A stretch of DNA of 64,000 nucleotides, taken from assembly GCA_033980235.1 (NCBI GenBank), contig CM067066.1, forward strand, positions 40,878,477 through 40,942,476. The letters run 5' to 3'. Shown here piece after piece: positions 13,001 through 27,000 of this stretch (positions are counted from its first letter, which is position 1; every line of letters starts with the position of its first letter). A model generated the notes under the pieces. The model had not been told where the DNA came from. It ran no database searches and saw only the letters and a program-made list of their open reading frames with translations. This stretch comes from Diadema setosum. Lineage: Eukaryota > Echinodermata > Echinoidea > Diadematoida > Diadematidae. Made by a program: the position numbers and the translations under genes.

Positions 13001-14962
13001 TGACATCCTCTACAAAACTCAATTGTAGGTAAATTATCAAAGATATCACAAGGCTGAACATTTCCAGAAAATTAAAAACAAGTTGTATCGGTGGGATGGA
13101 AATAGTTGATTGACTTTTCTTTTCAATGTCAGACATGTTCTTATTCAAATAAGTTTTGTGAAAAAGTGCAAGGAAAATTATCAAAATGATTTGTCAGTCC
13201 AAGCCTTTTTGATATTCATTTGAATGCAACAGTTTAGGCCTACAAATGTACATGTAGTATTACTGTAATGGTTGATTATTGACTTTGATGAGAGGTACAG
13301 TGTGCACATGTAGTTATTCTGTGATCACAAAGTGTATAGGCCAGCCCACTGTAGCAGGTTACATGGTTGTATACTCACATGGTGGTTACCACACGTCTGA
13401 TACAACTCTCAACCATATATTGATAGTTTTCTGCACCTAGTAGTATAGCGTTATGTAGGGCATTGAATATGTAGGGATTAATGATGGAGGGGTTGAGAAA
13501 AGAGGCCCCTGATGAGGATTATTGTTTGGTTCTGGTTCTGGAGATGACCTGCATTGCTGCTTTAATACAGGATTTACATTTCCTATTGTGCCCCCTCCCA
13601 CCCCACCCCACCCCCACTCCCCCTAAAAAGCATTGTTTTCACTGGTCCGTTTTGTTCAGTTTTGAATCCACCTTTGTTGAAAGAGAGGCAAGGATTAATC
13701 TTCAAGTCTGGATAATGACTCTTATGGCTTGTTACAGTAAAATGCTCTGAACTTGTTATGTGGAGTTCAAATGTCATGATTATGGGGCAACACACAGGAA
13801 TTAGGTAATTACTCCACTGTGCACACTGCAACAACCTTTGATTTAAACCAGCTAATCACTTTCCTGTGAATAGGCCTGACTTCCTATTGTAAAGTAGCTT
13901 TGAAATCTGGTAGTGCTCTGCTTGTGGCCTGTGTTTTGAGCCTGAAATCAATCATTACAATGTAGTTTGTGGCCATAAATTACAAATTGTAAACTGAGGG
14001 TTAGGAATCAGGGACAATGAATGGCTTTGGAGCTGATAAATGTATTAAATTAGCTCACAAAATTTAAGACAGTAAATACAATGTTACACAGTAGTTGGAG
14101 GGTTTTTTTTCGGTTAAATATTTCATTACTTTTTAACCCATTGGAGTGTCAAAAAGAAGCAATTTCTCTTATATCAAAGAAAGGGTAGTCTAGAAATGAT
14201 ATTTGCAGTGAATCCTATCAAAGGTACAAATGTACAAAACCTTTTGAACACTGTTGATATGAAATCAAGAAATGTTAAGCCTTGCCATGTAGTCTATTCA
14301 ATTTAGATGTGTTATGCTAACCATGCATGGCTGAGTAATATATCGTGTAGTAATTCATACACTAGAATTGATTGCTTGCACTGTTCTGCACTTCTCCATT
14401 TGCAAGCAGTGACAAAGAAAATCAATAACTGACCCCTTTGCCAAACAGTTTTTTTTTTTTTCTTTTCTAGCTGTAGGGGTAGCTTGCCTATGTACACTGT
14501 GTAGATTGATGACATGACATATTTAGAAGAGAAAAATGGGGAAAAAACAACAATCATAAATGTGGCTGGATGACAATTTTCTTGTGTAGATGTTCTGTTT
14601 TTGATGATTGTGAAGTAATGAGATGCTACTCATATTGCCAGCATTCATTCTTGTCATGAAGCTGCCAGTCTTTACCCTGACATGATAATTACATGTAATC
14701 AGTGAATTAGCCCCAGATGGCTGCTGGTTATGTGACATGCTTGCCAGTATTCTGAAGAAGACAATCCATAACTGGTAACATTTCATAAAAGTAACTACCG
14801 GTATCCTACAAGCTCACTTCATAAGGGAAAGACATAAACAACAAATATTAAAGTTGCATTTAGTTTTCTGTATTAGGGAAATGTTGATGGAATACCAAAA
14901 ACCACATGTGTGATAACAGATATATGTAGAAAGTACAATTGTACTATGTACAATCAATTCAT

Positions 14963-15001
<39 letters not shown>

Positions 15002-18000
15002 TGTAGGAATTCAAGAGCCATGGAGGTGTTGGCTCAGACACCCGTCTTCCTGAGAAATTCATTCTCTCAGCTGTGTTGCTACTCCGCAACATGCCATACA
15101 GCTAATCCAAGCTGTGATCTGAGAGATTGATTCTATAGATCTGCTCTGGAGTACACAGGAGCCCAACACTTTTCATGGCCAGAGGCTGATGAGGGTGATA
15201 TATGAAATATGAATTTATTTCAACAATAATGGCTAAAAATTGAATAACAAAACAAAGCAAGAAAGTGAGTGTGACTTCTGTAGTTGTTGGTACAATGTAT
15301 CTGTTGATCCGACTGTGTTAAGCAAATATGGGGGAATGCATGTCTTCAAAACAGCTGAATGAAATGAAGAAAAAAAAAAGAATAAAGTTTGAATGATTCC
15401 CTAAAACAATCACACACAAGTTTACATCCAGAATACTAATGACTCATACTAGTGGCAATGTGCATTTTGTCTACAGTTCTGACAGGGTACATACAAAATT
15501 TCCTGTTTTCCTTCAGATTTGTCAATTCGAAAAACAATTTTGTGTTGTGCATGTAACATGATTTGTACAGTCATGAAAGATATCCTGCTCATTAACTTTT
15601 GGTTGAGATTGTCTTTGGAAAGATAAGATGAATAGATTTGTTTTGTTTTGTTTTGTTTTGTTTTTTCAATAACAAAGGGATAATAGCACCTAATTAGTCT
15701 ATAAAGTAGTCAAACAGAGTGGTGTTTTGAGTGCATTTAGTGGAAGGCATGATAAACTATCTGTAGTTGCTTCAGATATAAAAATATATATATTGGAGTT
15801 CTGTCATTACCTAAAGCATGTAACTATAGTTGTACTAAACTGACTGGTGATCCATAAAGTTGGGGCATAGTAAGTCTCTGATAAAATACCAAAGGTCTTA
15901 GTCTGAGTCTTTGCTTCAGGTAACTGGTATCAATCAGAACTTTTGACAGCTGTGTAGGAGTGGTGAAAACTGTGGCAGTTTGGGAAAGTGTTGCTGTCAA
16001 AGGTGATCATAAGCAATCATCTAGATATTATCCACCTCTGCTACTCATCCCTGAGAGCTAAAATATACACTTTGTACATGTAGCTGCTCAATTAAGTTCT
16101 AGGGAAATAGCCTGCTTGTCTGAACGGTTGCTGATAGACTGATAAATTCATAACTTCCTGAATTTGGCCAGAGCAGCTGGCCACCCCGTCAAGCAGACGG
16201 TGGCCTGACTTGAGAACTTGGTGTATCTTTTCCCTTCTCCCTTCCTGATAGTTGTCTTTCTCCCTCCTCCAGCTGTGTCCAGGGAATTAACTGACAAGCT
16301 GTGTCATCTGCTCCTTATTAGAGGGCACCTTGACATTGACTTTGATATGATAAGTAAGAAAACACTAGGTTAGATGCATTGCTACCTATCATGGGAAGGA
16401 AAATTCATTATTTTAGCTCATCCTTTCTTCAGTGAGATTTGTTGCAAGGAGACTAAAACCTATTCAATTAGTAAAGACTCTCAAATACTCAAGTTATTTT
16501 TATTTGAAAGCAATTCAAATTTAGCCTTTTCCCCCAACTCATTTCTAAATATCTGTAGGGTCTTCAATAATCAGCTGTAATGGGGGGAAAAAAAATCCTT
16601 TCACACGTAATGGAGTACTCAGTCATGTGAGTCCCGAGTATACTGTACGAGCTGAAATTTTTGCGGTGGTTTTATTTTCGCGAATTTCGCGAATCGCCTT
16701 TGAACCACGAAAATAACAACACGCGAAAAAAAACAACGTGCAAACAGATAAGCACAGTTAGACCTCGCAACCACGAAATTAACAACACATGAAAATGTTC
16801 TCCTAGTAGCAATTCGCGAAAATATCTGTACGCGAAAATTTCAGCTCGTACAGTACTTGGGCAAGTGTCTATGAGAAATGCATGTTGTAGCAAAATCTGT
16901 CCATCCTCAATGGGTTAAGCAGAAGTCTTGAAAAGAAATGTCATTTATTCTCTTGAATGCAACTATGATTAAGAGTGTGTATGTAAATACACATGTACTC
17001 CTATCCTATGCATCCATACTATAAATACAGCAGGAGTGTTTCTAGTGACCGATAAACACAACTTTCAGCTAGAATTTACAATTTGTACTTCATATTCTGT
17101 GATTTCTGTAATTTACTATAGGGTGAGGCACAGGTTTTGAGATTGCTGCATTGGAAATTACATAAACCTAAATGTTAGCAGAGGGCAGTACATGATAGCT
17201 ACTTTGTGCAGAATGACAAGAGACAAAGTCTTATGAAATTACAAAGTGGAGAGTTACATAATATTAAATGGGTAAGTCAAATACCGGTTAATGATTGGCT
17301 AAACACAGTATGTGATGGAGGAACATTCGGTATGTTCCCTCCCCCGCCAGTCATCATCTATATGTGTACCTCTTTCTGTCTTATCATTCATTCATTGTGG
17401 ATGTCTTTTTTGTGTGTCTTACAATAAGATTTCCTGTGAGACATGGATGTTCATGGTAAAGTGTGATTCAAATTTCTGTCTGTTTGTCTGTTTTTCTCTT
17501 ATTCATCTCCCATCAACCTGTCTCTCTCTTTCCTCTCCTGTCCAGGGCGGCCACCAATCGCAAGCTGAAGGAGCAGGTGGCCCTAGAGCTGAGCTTTGTC
17601 AACTCCAACCTACAGCTCCTAAAGGAAGAGCTGGCAGAGCTAAACAGTGATGTAGAGGCCTACCAGAATGACAGCTATATGCGCAGTGTGCCTCTCATTC
17701 CCCTGGGCCTCAAGGAAACCAAGATGCTTGATGTCAGGATCAACTTCACGGTTAGTATATATGCATTTTTTTTTTAAAGACTGTAGCCTTGTGAATGCAG
17801 GAAATCATGGGCTGACTGCAAAAATGTTTTCCAAAAGAAACCATCTTATAAGCAATACAAAATGTAAGCCACAAGAGAAACAAAGACAGAAATCAGGGTT
17901 ACTGTGAAGTACAACATGAACTTGCAGAAATTCCACACAATTGTATCTAGGCCTATAAGTTTTTGAAGTGGTGTATAAAAGTGAATGTTTTTTTTTTCTA

Positions 18001-21000
18001 TATATATGTTTTATTAAATCAAAACAAAATCACATTATTTACACACAATTGGCAACAATTTGAAAAAAAAAGAGAGAAATATTTAGGATAATCATACACA
18101 AAGAACTCTTAACCTATGGAGACACCAGGGTAACTACCTTCCATGGTGACTAAATATGACACATACTGTGTTGGACACATTAACCGATGACTACACTTTC
18201 CAATATCACATTCCTTTACAAATCTACTCTTTATGTAGTCTTCATTTCAAGTTCATACTTGTATTGCCCTGTTAGTGAAGTATTGGTCTAATGGTAGGCT
18301 TTTGAAATAATGAGAAAACAATTGAATGCATCAAGATATAAGTAATTAGTGGAGTCTTTACCACTACTTCAGTTTTATCAACAAATTCCAAATTATTCTT
18401 CTTTGCTTTATTTTACATTTATACACATGTTAAAATGGTTCAAACTCTTTCTACCTTACTTTGCTGTCTACTTATGAATGTTTGTGGCTGGTTATGGTAT
18501 AAAGAGAGGGGAGGTCTAAGATAATTTCATATATTTTAGATTGGTAAAATGCAGTCTGTCAAAGTTGTAGAGCATTATGCAGTCCCGCTGTGTTGATGTG
18601 AATAACATGTTATATCAGTTAGGTAGATGGATTTCTTTAGCAGCTTGAGATGTTTATGTGACATGAATATCATCTGTGTGAGAGTAGCCCCTCCTCTCCC
18701 CACCCCCCCCCCCCAACCCATCCACCCATTTAATTGATTGGACTAACAGCTTATCAAGTCAACCTCTTCAGTTGCTCATTAACTGCAGAATTATGCATCA
18801 TGGCATCAGCTGCTGAAATGGTGTGTTGCTAGGGAAAGCTGCATCGTTTAAGGCTGAATATATCTACCATACCCCCATCTCCCCTAACTTGTTCATCACA
18901 TTGAGTATGAAAATGATGCGTTATAATTGGTAATGGTATTGCAATCTTTGAAATAGCCCACTTGGGCATTGCATGTAAATGAGGAGGTAATCCACAATAC
19001 AAAGCGTTTCTGACACCTTTTCTGGATCCAATTATCCTCAGAGTAGTAATAAAATCAGTGGCATGATTACATGCCCTGCTTGCATGTTCCCAGCTTTACA
19101 CAGAAAGATAATATGTGTACCGATAGATATAAACATGTACATATTGGCTTTGAAATACTTTTATATCAGAAGTCAGTGCAGTGCAAATGGCCTTCTATTT
19201 TTCTCTTGCAGGATTACATATCAGAGCATTACAGTGCAGATGGGGAGAAATTTCAGAATGAGATCAAGGAATTTTCGGAACTCAGACAAGTAAGTGATGT
19301 GTTTACGATACTGTTTTGAGACATACTTCAGTTTGTTTGTTTGTTTGTTGTCCCCGCCGAACGAGTTCGAGCAGGGGACTATGAAACGGGCTCCGTATGT
19401 GTTTGTGTCTGTGTGTCCGTGTGTCCGTGTGTCCGTGTGTCCGTCCGTGCGTCCGTGTGTGATCAAAATGTTCAAAATGCTACTCCTTCGCCATTTCTAA
19501 CCCGATTTTGATTCTGTTTGCTTTATATGATAGCACTACATGGGAGCTTTGAAACTTCTATACAGAATTTCAGTTGTGACCTTTGACCTTGACCTTTGAC
19601 CTATATTGTACATTTTGCTTCAAAATGCTACTCCTTCGCCATTTTTAACCCGATTTTGATTCCGTTTGCTTTATATTATGGCACTAGGTGAGGGCTTCAA
19701 AACTTCTACACAGAATTTTGACCTTTGACTTCTTTGACCTTTGACCTTGATTTTTGACCTATATTGTACATTGCCTACAAAATGCTACTCCTTCGCCATT
19801 TGTAACCCGATTTCGATTCCGTTTGCTTTATGTGATGGCACTAGGTGAGGGCTTCAAAACTTCTACACAGAATTTTGACCTTTGACTTCTTTGACCTTTG
19901 ACCTTGATTTTTGACCTGTATTGTACATTTTGCTACCAAATGTTAGTACTCCTTCACCATTTCTAACCCGATTTCGATTCCGTTTGCTTTATGTGATGGC
20001 ACTACTTGAGGGCTTCAAAACTTCTACACAGAATTTTGACCTTTGACTTCTTTGACCTTTGACCTTGATTTTTTTACCTATATTGTACATTGGCTACAAA
20101 ATGCTACTCCTTCGTCATTTCTAACCCGATTTCGATTCCGTTTGCTTTATGTGATGGCACTAGGTGAGGGCTTCAAAACTTCTACATAGAATTTTGACCC
20201 TTGACTTCTTTCACCTTTGACCTTGATCTTTTTACCTATATTGTACATTTTGCTACTAAATGCTACTTCCGGCGGGGACATATTTTACGCACCGCGTAAT
20301 TTCTACTTTTCCTTGTTTGTTTTGAAATATACTGTACCTGTCATTGCTTTGAGAATGATAGCCATCAGTGCTTTTAAAACTAGATGATCTGCTGTTGACC
20401 AAAATTTCAAGAGAAGGAAATACCATCAATAATAATTACCAGTATTCAAATTGTAGCAGTGATTATGTTTCCTATCAGAGTGGAATTCATGTAATGACAT
20501 CTACAAGTTATTAATTAATTGACTGCTGATTAAGTAATTCTAATGAAATTGAGCTCTGGAAAAAAGAGTCTTGATAGCTGCACTGTTTTGATTAAACTTT
20601 CGAACTTCAGATATGAATGCAAGCCAGATGCTTGAAAAGACTGTGGATGTGTCCTGTAATGTTTATAAATTCCCTGGTCCTCTCTAAATGTCTGTATACT
20701 TGATTATGCACAATTCTAAGCTGTAAAATGACCTGTTAATGATTTTGTTGCCCTTTTAATAGTATTTTTTTTTCACATTAAGTAGAAAGAGGCCCTCTTA
20801 TCTGACCCAAAGTTGTAAATTCAATATCACTCCTTTCTCACTTTTCACTTGTTGCTTCAAATTGCTCTATTCAATGTCTCTCTCACATTCTCACCAACTG
20901 CAGTCAATACGGACACCCAAAAGGAATGATGAAGGTGTTGAGTTACTCATGGAATATTACAACCAGCTCTATTTTGTTGAGAACAGGTTCTTCCCGCCTG

Positions 21001-24000
21001 ACAGGAATGTAGGCATCTACTTTCACTGGTGAGTGTTTCACAAGATGATGTAAATGGAACAGTCTTGTCCTTTCATTATCTATTACAGAGGAGGGAACAT
21101 GCTGATGATGGTATCACTAGTTACGTTCAGACGGGAGCCCTTAACCTCGAAGTTAGGAAACTTCGAGGTTAGAGCTTGTAGTTAGGGACCGTGAAGACGC
21201 ACTCGTAGTTAGCAAACCTCGAGGTTTGCTCGATGTTTCGAGCCACGAGAAATCTTATGGTTAGCGCTCTAACCACGAGCCGCTGGGGTCTCCACTCGTA
21301 GTTACGCACCGTGTGGACACAAAAAACAACGAACTCGAAGTTAAGAGTGACCTCGCCGTAAACTCCAGCCCCCACAATTTCCCTCTGCTTCCGGGTCAAC
21401 CTCCCAAACGTACACCACAAATACACTACACGTGAAAAACCTATGACGCACGACACAACAACATCATCTTAAATTCCCATGCGCTTGATCTCTGAAACTG
21501 AACACGTCGAACTCGCTACTGTATTCTATATTCTTCTCCGACGCAAAAAAAAAAATATTTTCGACGAATATCTTCATAAAGGCATAGAGTCATCAGTGCA
21601 GTGCTATCTCTGCATACCATGACAGAGAAAAAGAGTAACTGTAAGCGAGTCCAACAGGGTTGGACTAAAGAATAAATAGACGCCTTGTTAGCAATGTGGG
21701 CTGAAACTTCCGGTTTTGTGGTTTTAACATCGAGTGGGACCCACTCGTAGTTACCGGGGGGGGGGGGGGGGGGTTAAGATTCGTCGTGTGGACACACGTC
21801 GTAGTAAGGGGGCAAGAGCTAAACCTTGAGGTTTCCTAACCTCGAGGTTAGGGCCTGCCGTCTGAACGTAACTACTATAATATAAAGTTGGAATTTTTCT
21901 TTCTTCTCTTTATCATAGTTTTTATGCACTGGTAAATACATATCTCAGGTAGGAGGCATAAACTATAAGGTACACCCAAGAGATAAAATGTACTATGGTT
22001 GAAAGGTTCATGTATTTTGCATTCTTAAAGAGCTCAGTATATCAAGGAGTTTGAATGATCAAATATATTGTCCAAACAGTGGTGAGGGGGTTTATTTTGG
22101 CATGGGAATGCTGAGGAGGCAGAGTATACAACATGTCCTGCTTTTGTGTTTCCAGGTTAGTACATGTAGTATGCTGGAGTCTCTTTGTGAAATATGTCAG
22201 TGTGACTTCATACTGATGAATGTTTGTTAGGCTCTTACTTAAGATTTTGTCAAGCTGTACTGTGCTTGTCCAGTTTTTCACTTGATGTTAGATTCACTTG
22301 AAGGGGTTCTCTCTTCATTCTCTGAAGGTGTCTATGTTGTTACAAACATGTTTGTTAGCATTCAGCATTCAGTGAATCCCCTCATGCATCTCTTTCAGGT
22401 TATTAAAAAAAAGTAAAAAGAAATCAACATAGATGGGTTTTTGTTCATTCAGGTAATATACTTTATTTCAAGAGTCAAATACCCCAGAACTCCAGTTTTT
22501 GCCAAAGTATGCACATAATAATGATAAGAAATTAATGTATGAAGTTGTCATATTAGTGTCAGAGATTTGTGGTCCATGACAGTGAGATATTACTCTTTTG
22601 TTGAAGATTATGTCGAAATCTGTCATTTTAAATAGAAAGAGAGCAGCTGTGGAGAAATAATCCACTGTGGAAATGCAAGGTTGCCCAGATGCTCCATTTC
22701 ATGATTTGAGAGAGATTAAAAATGAATGGTTAATGGAGTTAGAATGTAATTTGCATATCAAATGCACCAGGATGTAGAGAAATACTCTGAATATTTATTC
22801 AATATGACTGAGAATACATACATTGTAATGTACAGCTTAAATTACATATTACATCATTGACGAACAGAGTGATACTAACACAGATATGCAATGAATAAAC
22901 CTTGAGCTCCTGAGTAAGATATTATTCATTTTATGTTATTGGAATTTATGATATCAAATCATAAAGATTTATAGAGTTGACATGACAAAGGTTAGTCTGG
23001 TGTATATTTACTTTAGCTTTAACCCATAGCTAGGCATTACCAATGCATGCTAGGATTTAAGGGAAATGGGCACACACATGCCAATCTGATGCAATGTAGA
23101 GAGTGCCACCCTGAGATTGTGGAATAATTCATGATGTCACTGTGATCCCTGTTTCTACTCTCAACCTGTGCGATACCCACAAAGTGTAATTTGAACTGTA
23201 AAAGACACTTGAGATACTTCATCAGGGATGGAGCAAGCCAGCAAAATGAGAGCTAAATTCCAAACAAGTGAGAAAAAAATGCATTAGAACTGTGGAAATT
23301 ATGATTGATAGTATAAACCGTAATGCGGAGTTTAGGGAAATCTTTTTATTATTCAAAGGATAGTTCACTCATCAGTTGTTAATCAAGTAGTTTTACACCA
23401 TGTGTTAATCTGCAATGCTGTAAATGCTTTTAGCATGTCACCTAATGAAATTAGACTTGAGACAAACATCTTACATGTTTGGTTTTTAGTTTGAGACTGT
23501 TGAATATTGAAATAAAAATGTAATAGACTGCTGCTCTCTTAATTGCATGTATAGATCTTTTCTTTCAGTGAATTTAATAATCACAGAGACTAAATCATTT
23601 TAGCTGACATGTACAATACTGTCAGTTATAACTTGAATTTTGAGAGGATGTTTTAGGATACAATGTTTACTTTACAAAACCATTTATTTCTGTAAGATTC
23701 CAAAATCAATTTCTTTAACTGAGATTACCTAACATAAACTATGTGCTTGGTAACATGCATGAGTATGTTACACATTTTGTGGACATGAAAGGTTGTGTTA
23801 CCCAACAGTCAATAAAAAGGGGACAAACTACAGGGTGATGTCATATCTGTGAGTAAATACCCTAAAAACAAGTCAAACATGGACACGCCCGACATCTGCC
23901 ATGACAGCTGACGATAACATCAGGGATTGCCCATTACTGGTATGGAGAGATGCAGGTATTGACACAGAACAGTTTAGATCAGGTCTTATCAGTCTACAGA

Positions 24001-27000
24001 GCCTGAAGTCTGCAAGGCAGGGGACTGAAGCCAAATCACTACATTGGTCTAATGATAGAAAGATCTTGAAGGATATTGCTTCTTTCATTTTTCTCATTAA
24101 AATATAAAGGAACGTTTATTGAACATGCCTATGAGTCTGAATTCTTCATTTCATTTCATATAGAGTCAGGTATATCAATTCGGATATAGATTTAAAAAAA
24201 AAAAGACATTTCATACTTAGCCTTGCATTTGCCCAAACCATTATCTTTTTATTATTTTTTTTTGTGTGTGTGTGTGGGTATCCATCCATTAAAGGGAAGG
24301 TAAACCCAAAGAACAATGTGGATTGAGTGAAAGCAGCAACATTAGTAGAACCCATTAGTGAAAGTTTGAGGAAAATCGGACAATTGATGCAAAAGTTATG
24401 AATTTTTAAAGTTTTGGTGTTGGAACCGCTGGATGAGGAGACTACTAGCGGATATGACGTATGAGTGGACAACAATACAAAGAAAATATAAAGGAAATTC
24501 AACAAAAATTCACTTTTCTAGAATTATGAAAGAGCAATGGACCAACCGCTTTCAGAAAGCAGGGGGAATAATTGCTACCCTTAACATATGTCAATATCAA
24601 GTTGATGGAATTTGTAATTTTCATGAAAAATGGATTTTTCCGGAATTTTCTTTATATTTTCTTGGTATTGTTGTCCACTCATACATCATAACCTCTAGCA
24701 GTCTCCTCATCCAGCGGATCCAACATCAAAACTTTAAAAATTCATAACTTTTGCATCGATTGTCCGATTTTCTTCAAACTTTCACTGATGTGTTCTACTA
24801 ATGTTGCTGCTTTCACTCAATCAACATTGCTCTTGGGGTTTATCTTCCCTTTAAAGTACACTAAGTAGGATTTCAGCACCTGTACAACTCATACTCACAA
24901 TGTTTCTTTCTTTCTTGGAGCTTTGTGTGCAGTACATCAGCTTGAATGATATCAGAATAGTCAAGGGATTAAATTATGTGCTGATTCAATGTTATTGCGG
25001 TGGTTCAACCATAGATATTTTTCTGATATGCTTGTCATACCGCTTGAAATGATTGATGCTGAAATGCAAATGCAGCAAGTATTTGTGATGGTGATATTCC
25101 CCCCTGAAGACAGTGATGTTTATTAATAACTTTTTTAAGGCTCTGTGCTTTTAAGAACTTCATTAAAAACCCACAAGATGTATTGAAACAGACTAGATTT
25201 TTAATAACAGTATGAAAGTCAAGAAGAAATTATTGATGGGATTGATGGGAAATACTTAAAAGCTATCAAGAGCAAAAAATAAGTCCAAAAACTTGAAATT
25301 ACTGTTTCTACCAACCATTTTTTAAAGCTGTAGCTGTAGCTGTGTGCCTTGTCTTGAAATTTTGAAACATAATCTTTATGGGTTTTGTAAAAGGTGCCTC
25401 CCACACTGGCAGTTTCATGACCATTTAAACACACTGACCACCAATAGAGCAGCCCCAGAAATGACTGTTTTTATTCTGTCTAACCCAAAACTCTGACATT
25501 AAAAGAAAAGAAAAATATTTCCAACACTAAGAACTCAGAGAGTGTGTAGAAACACATTTACACACAGAGGTTAAGTCTTGACCACTTTGCAGTATTTATA
25601 TCACTGGATTCCATGAACTATGTCCTTGATCATGGGACCAGATAATAAAGTTGATGTTATGGTGTGATGACTTCAGCTCCTTCCTTCATCCAGTCTGATC
25701 AAACTACATGTATGTGCTGGAAGGGAAGAGAAGGGCTTTAGCCAACAATAGTGCATTTGTTTAGGGCCATATTGTGATGCACAGAGTTTCTCTTCAACAA
25801 TAGATGCATCCTTTGTGATGCAAGAGTGACTGCATTGAAAAGAGATTTGTGTCTGGTTACAAAACTGTACGTATGGGAATCAAAGCAGGTGAGGTAAAGT
25901 GAAAGTCTGTACAATGCTAGCATAGTGCTTTGGCCTGAATCAAGCTGATTAAAAAAAAAAGAAGAAGAAAAAAAAAGGGACAACATGGAGTTAAACCTCC
26001 ATATAGTACTAACAGAAGGTGTTGCAGTGGGGGTGTGTCTACCTCATATAAAGTACCCGTGTTGTTAGGTTCCTATTGCCTGCTGGTCTTGTGAGGTAAT
26101 TCTTATCCATCAGAGAAGTACATTTTAATGAGAGTTCCTTTTCACACAGGGAAATAGATGTTATGATCTTCTTTCTTTGTATATGTATGTACAGGAACTA
26201 CTGTAAAAGTGGAAATTTTCATGTTGTGGAAATATTCAGGCATTTTGCATGACCAGAAACCAGCATGAAAATAACAACACGCAGAATGATAATAATGATG
26301 ATGATGATGATAATAATAATAATTATAATAATAATGATAATAATAATAATAATAATAGCGGTTACTTGTATAGTGCACAGATCCACTTTTCAGTGCTCAT
26401 GGCGCTTCAAAAATGAAAATATGTATATATTCATGCATATACATGTTCAAACATGTTAACAAAGAAGAAAATGGCAAACAAAAAACAAATATATACCAAA
26501 TAAAGAATAGAACATATACCAATTAAAAATACAATATTGTTCCGAACATTAATGACATACAGCAATTACAGTCCTCAGTGTGAGAGGAACAGATAAGTTT
26601 TAAAGGGGAAGGCTAGTAACTGATCAGTGGGAATCAGTGGAAATCCTGGGAGATGATTGTTCCAATCCTTATGGGATTCATTCAAGAGTTCATTGTATAT
26701 CTATTGTTGTGTGAAAATGATTTGCTTCAGAACGGTCTCATATTCAAGTAATGTGCAGATTAATGCTCCGTCACTGACCAGGGACGCTAACCTGGAAGCA
26801 TTAAACTGCACATTACTTGAATATGAGACCATTCTGAAGCAAATCATTTTCACACAACAATAGATATACAATGAACTCTTAAATGAATCCCATAAGGATT
26901 GGAACAATCATCTTAAAGCATTTTCACTGATTCCCACTGGTCAGTTACTAGCCTTCCCCTTTAAGTTTTAATAGATGTCTAGGTTCTGCGGAATCAAAGA

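Larger units (their letters stand above)
7258..17545 (+). other. Intron 2 (10.3 kb)
   Basis: Donor GTGAGT, acceptor TGTCCAG. It contains the Kolobok-like MITE at 7350-7634, a pearl/Helitron-like element at 7761-8748, a TA-type MITE at 11792-11981, a hAT-like MITE at 12132-12346, a poly-C/poly-A tract at about 12728-12758, a (TG)n microsatellite at about 14964-15001 and a nested pair of MITEs near 16600-16918. Between these, AT-rich DNA shows no credible gene. Confidence 0.85.

Noticed and set aside
7761..20317. Regular 158-bp repeats as a CRISPR-like or satellite array
   Set aside because: Units are contiguous without spacers, bounded by fixed ends, and found as two discrete elements in introns of an animal gene.
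26657..26907. Identical peptides on both strands
   Set aside because: Produced by the arms of the long palindrome, not by a gene pair.
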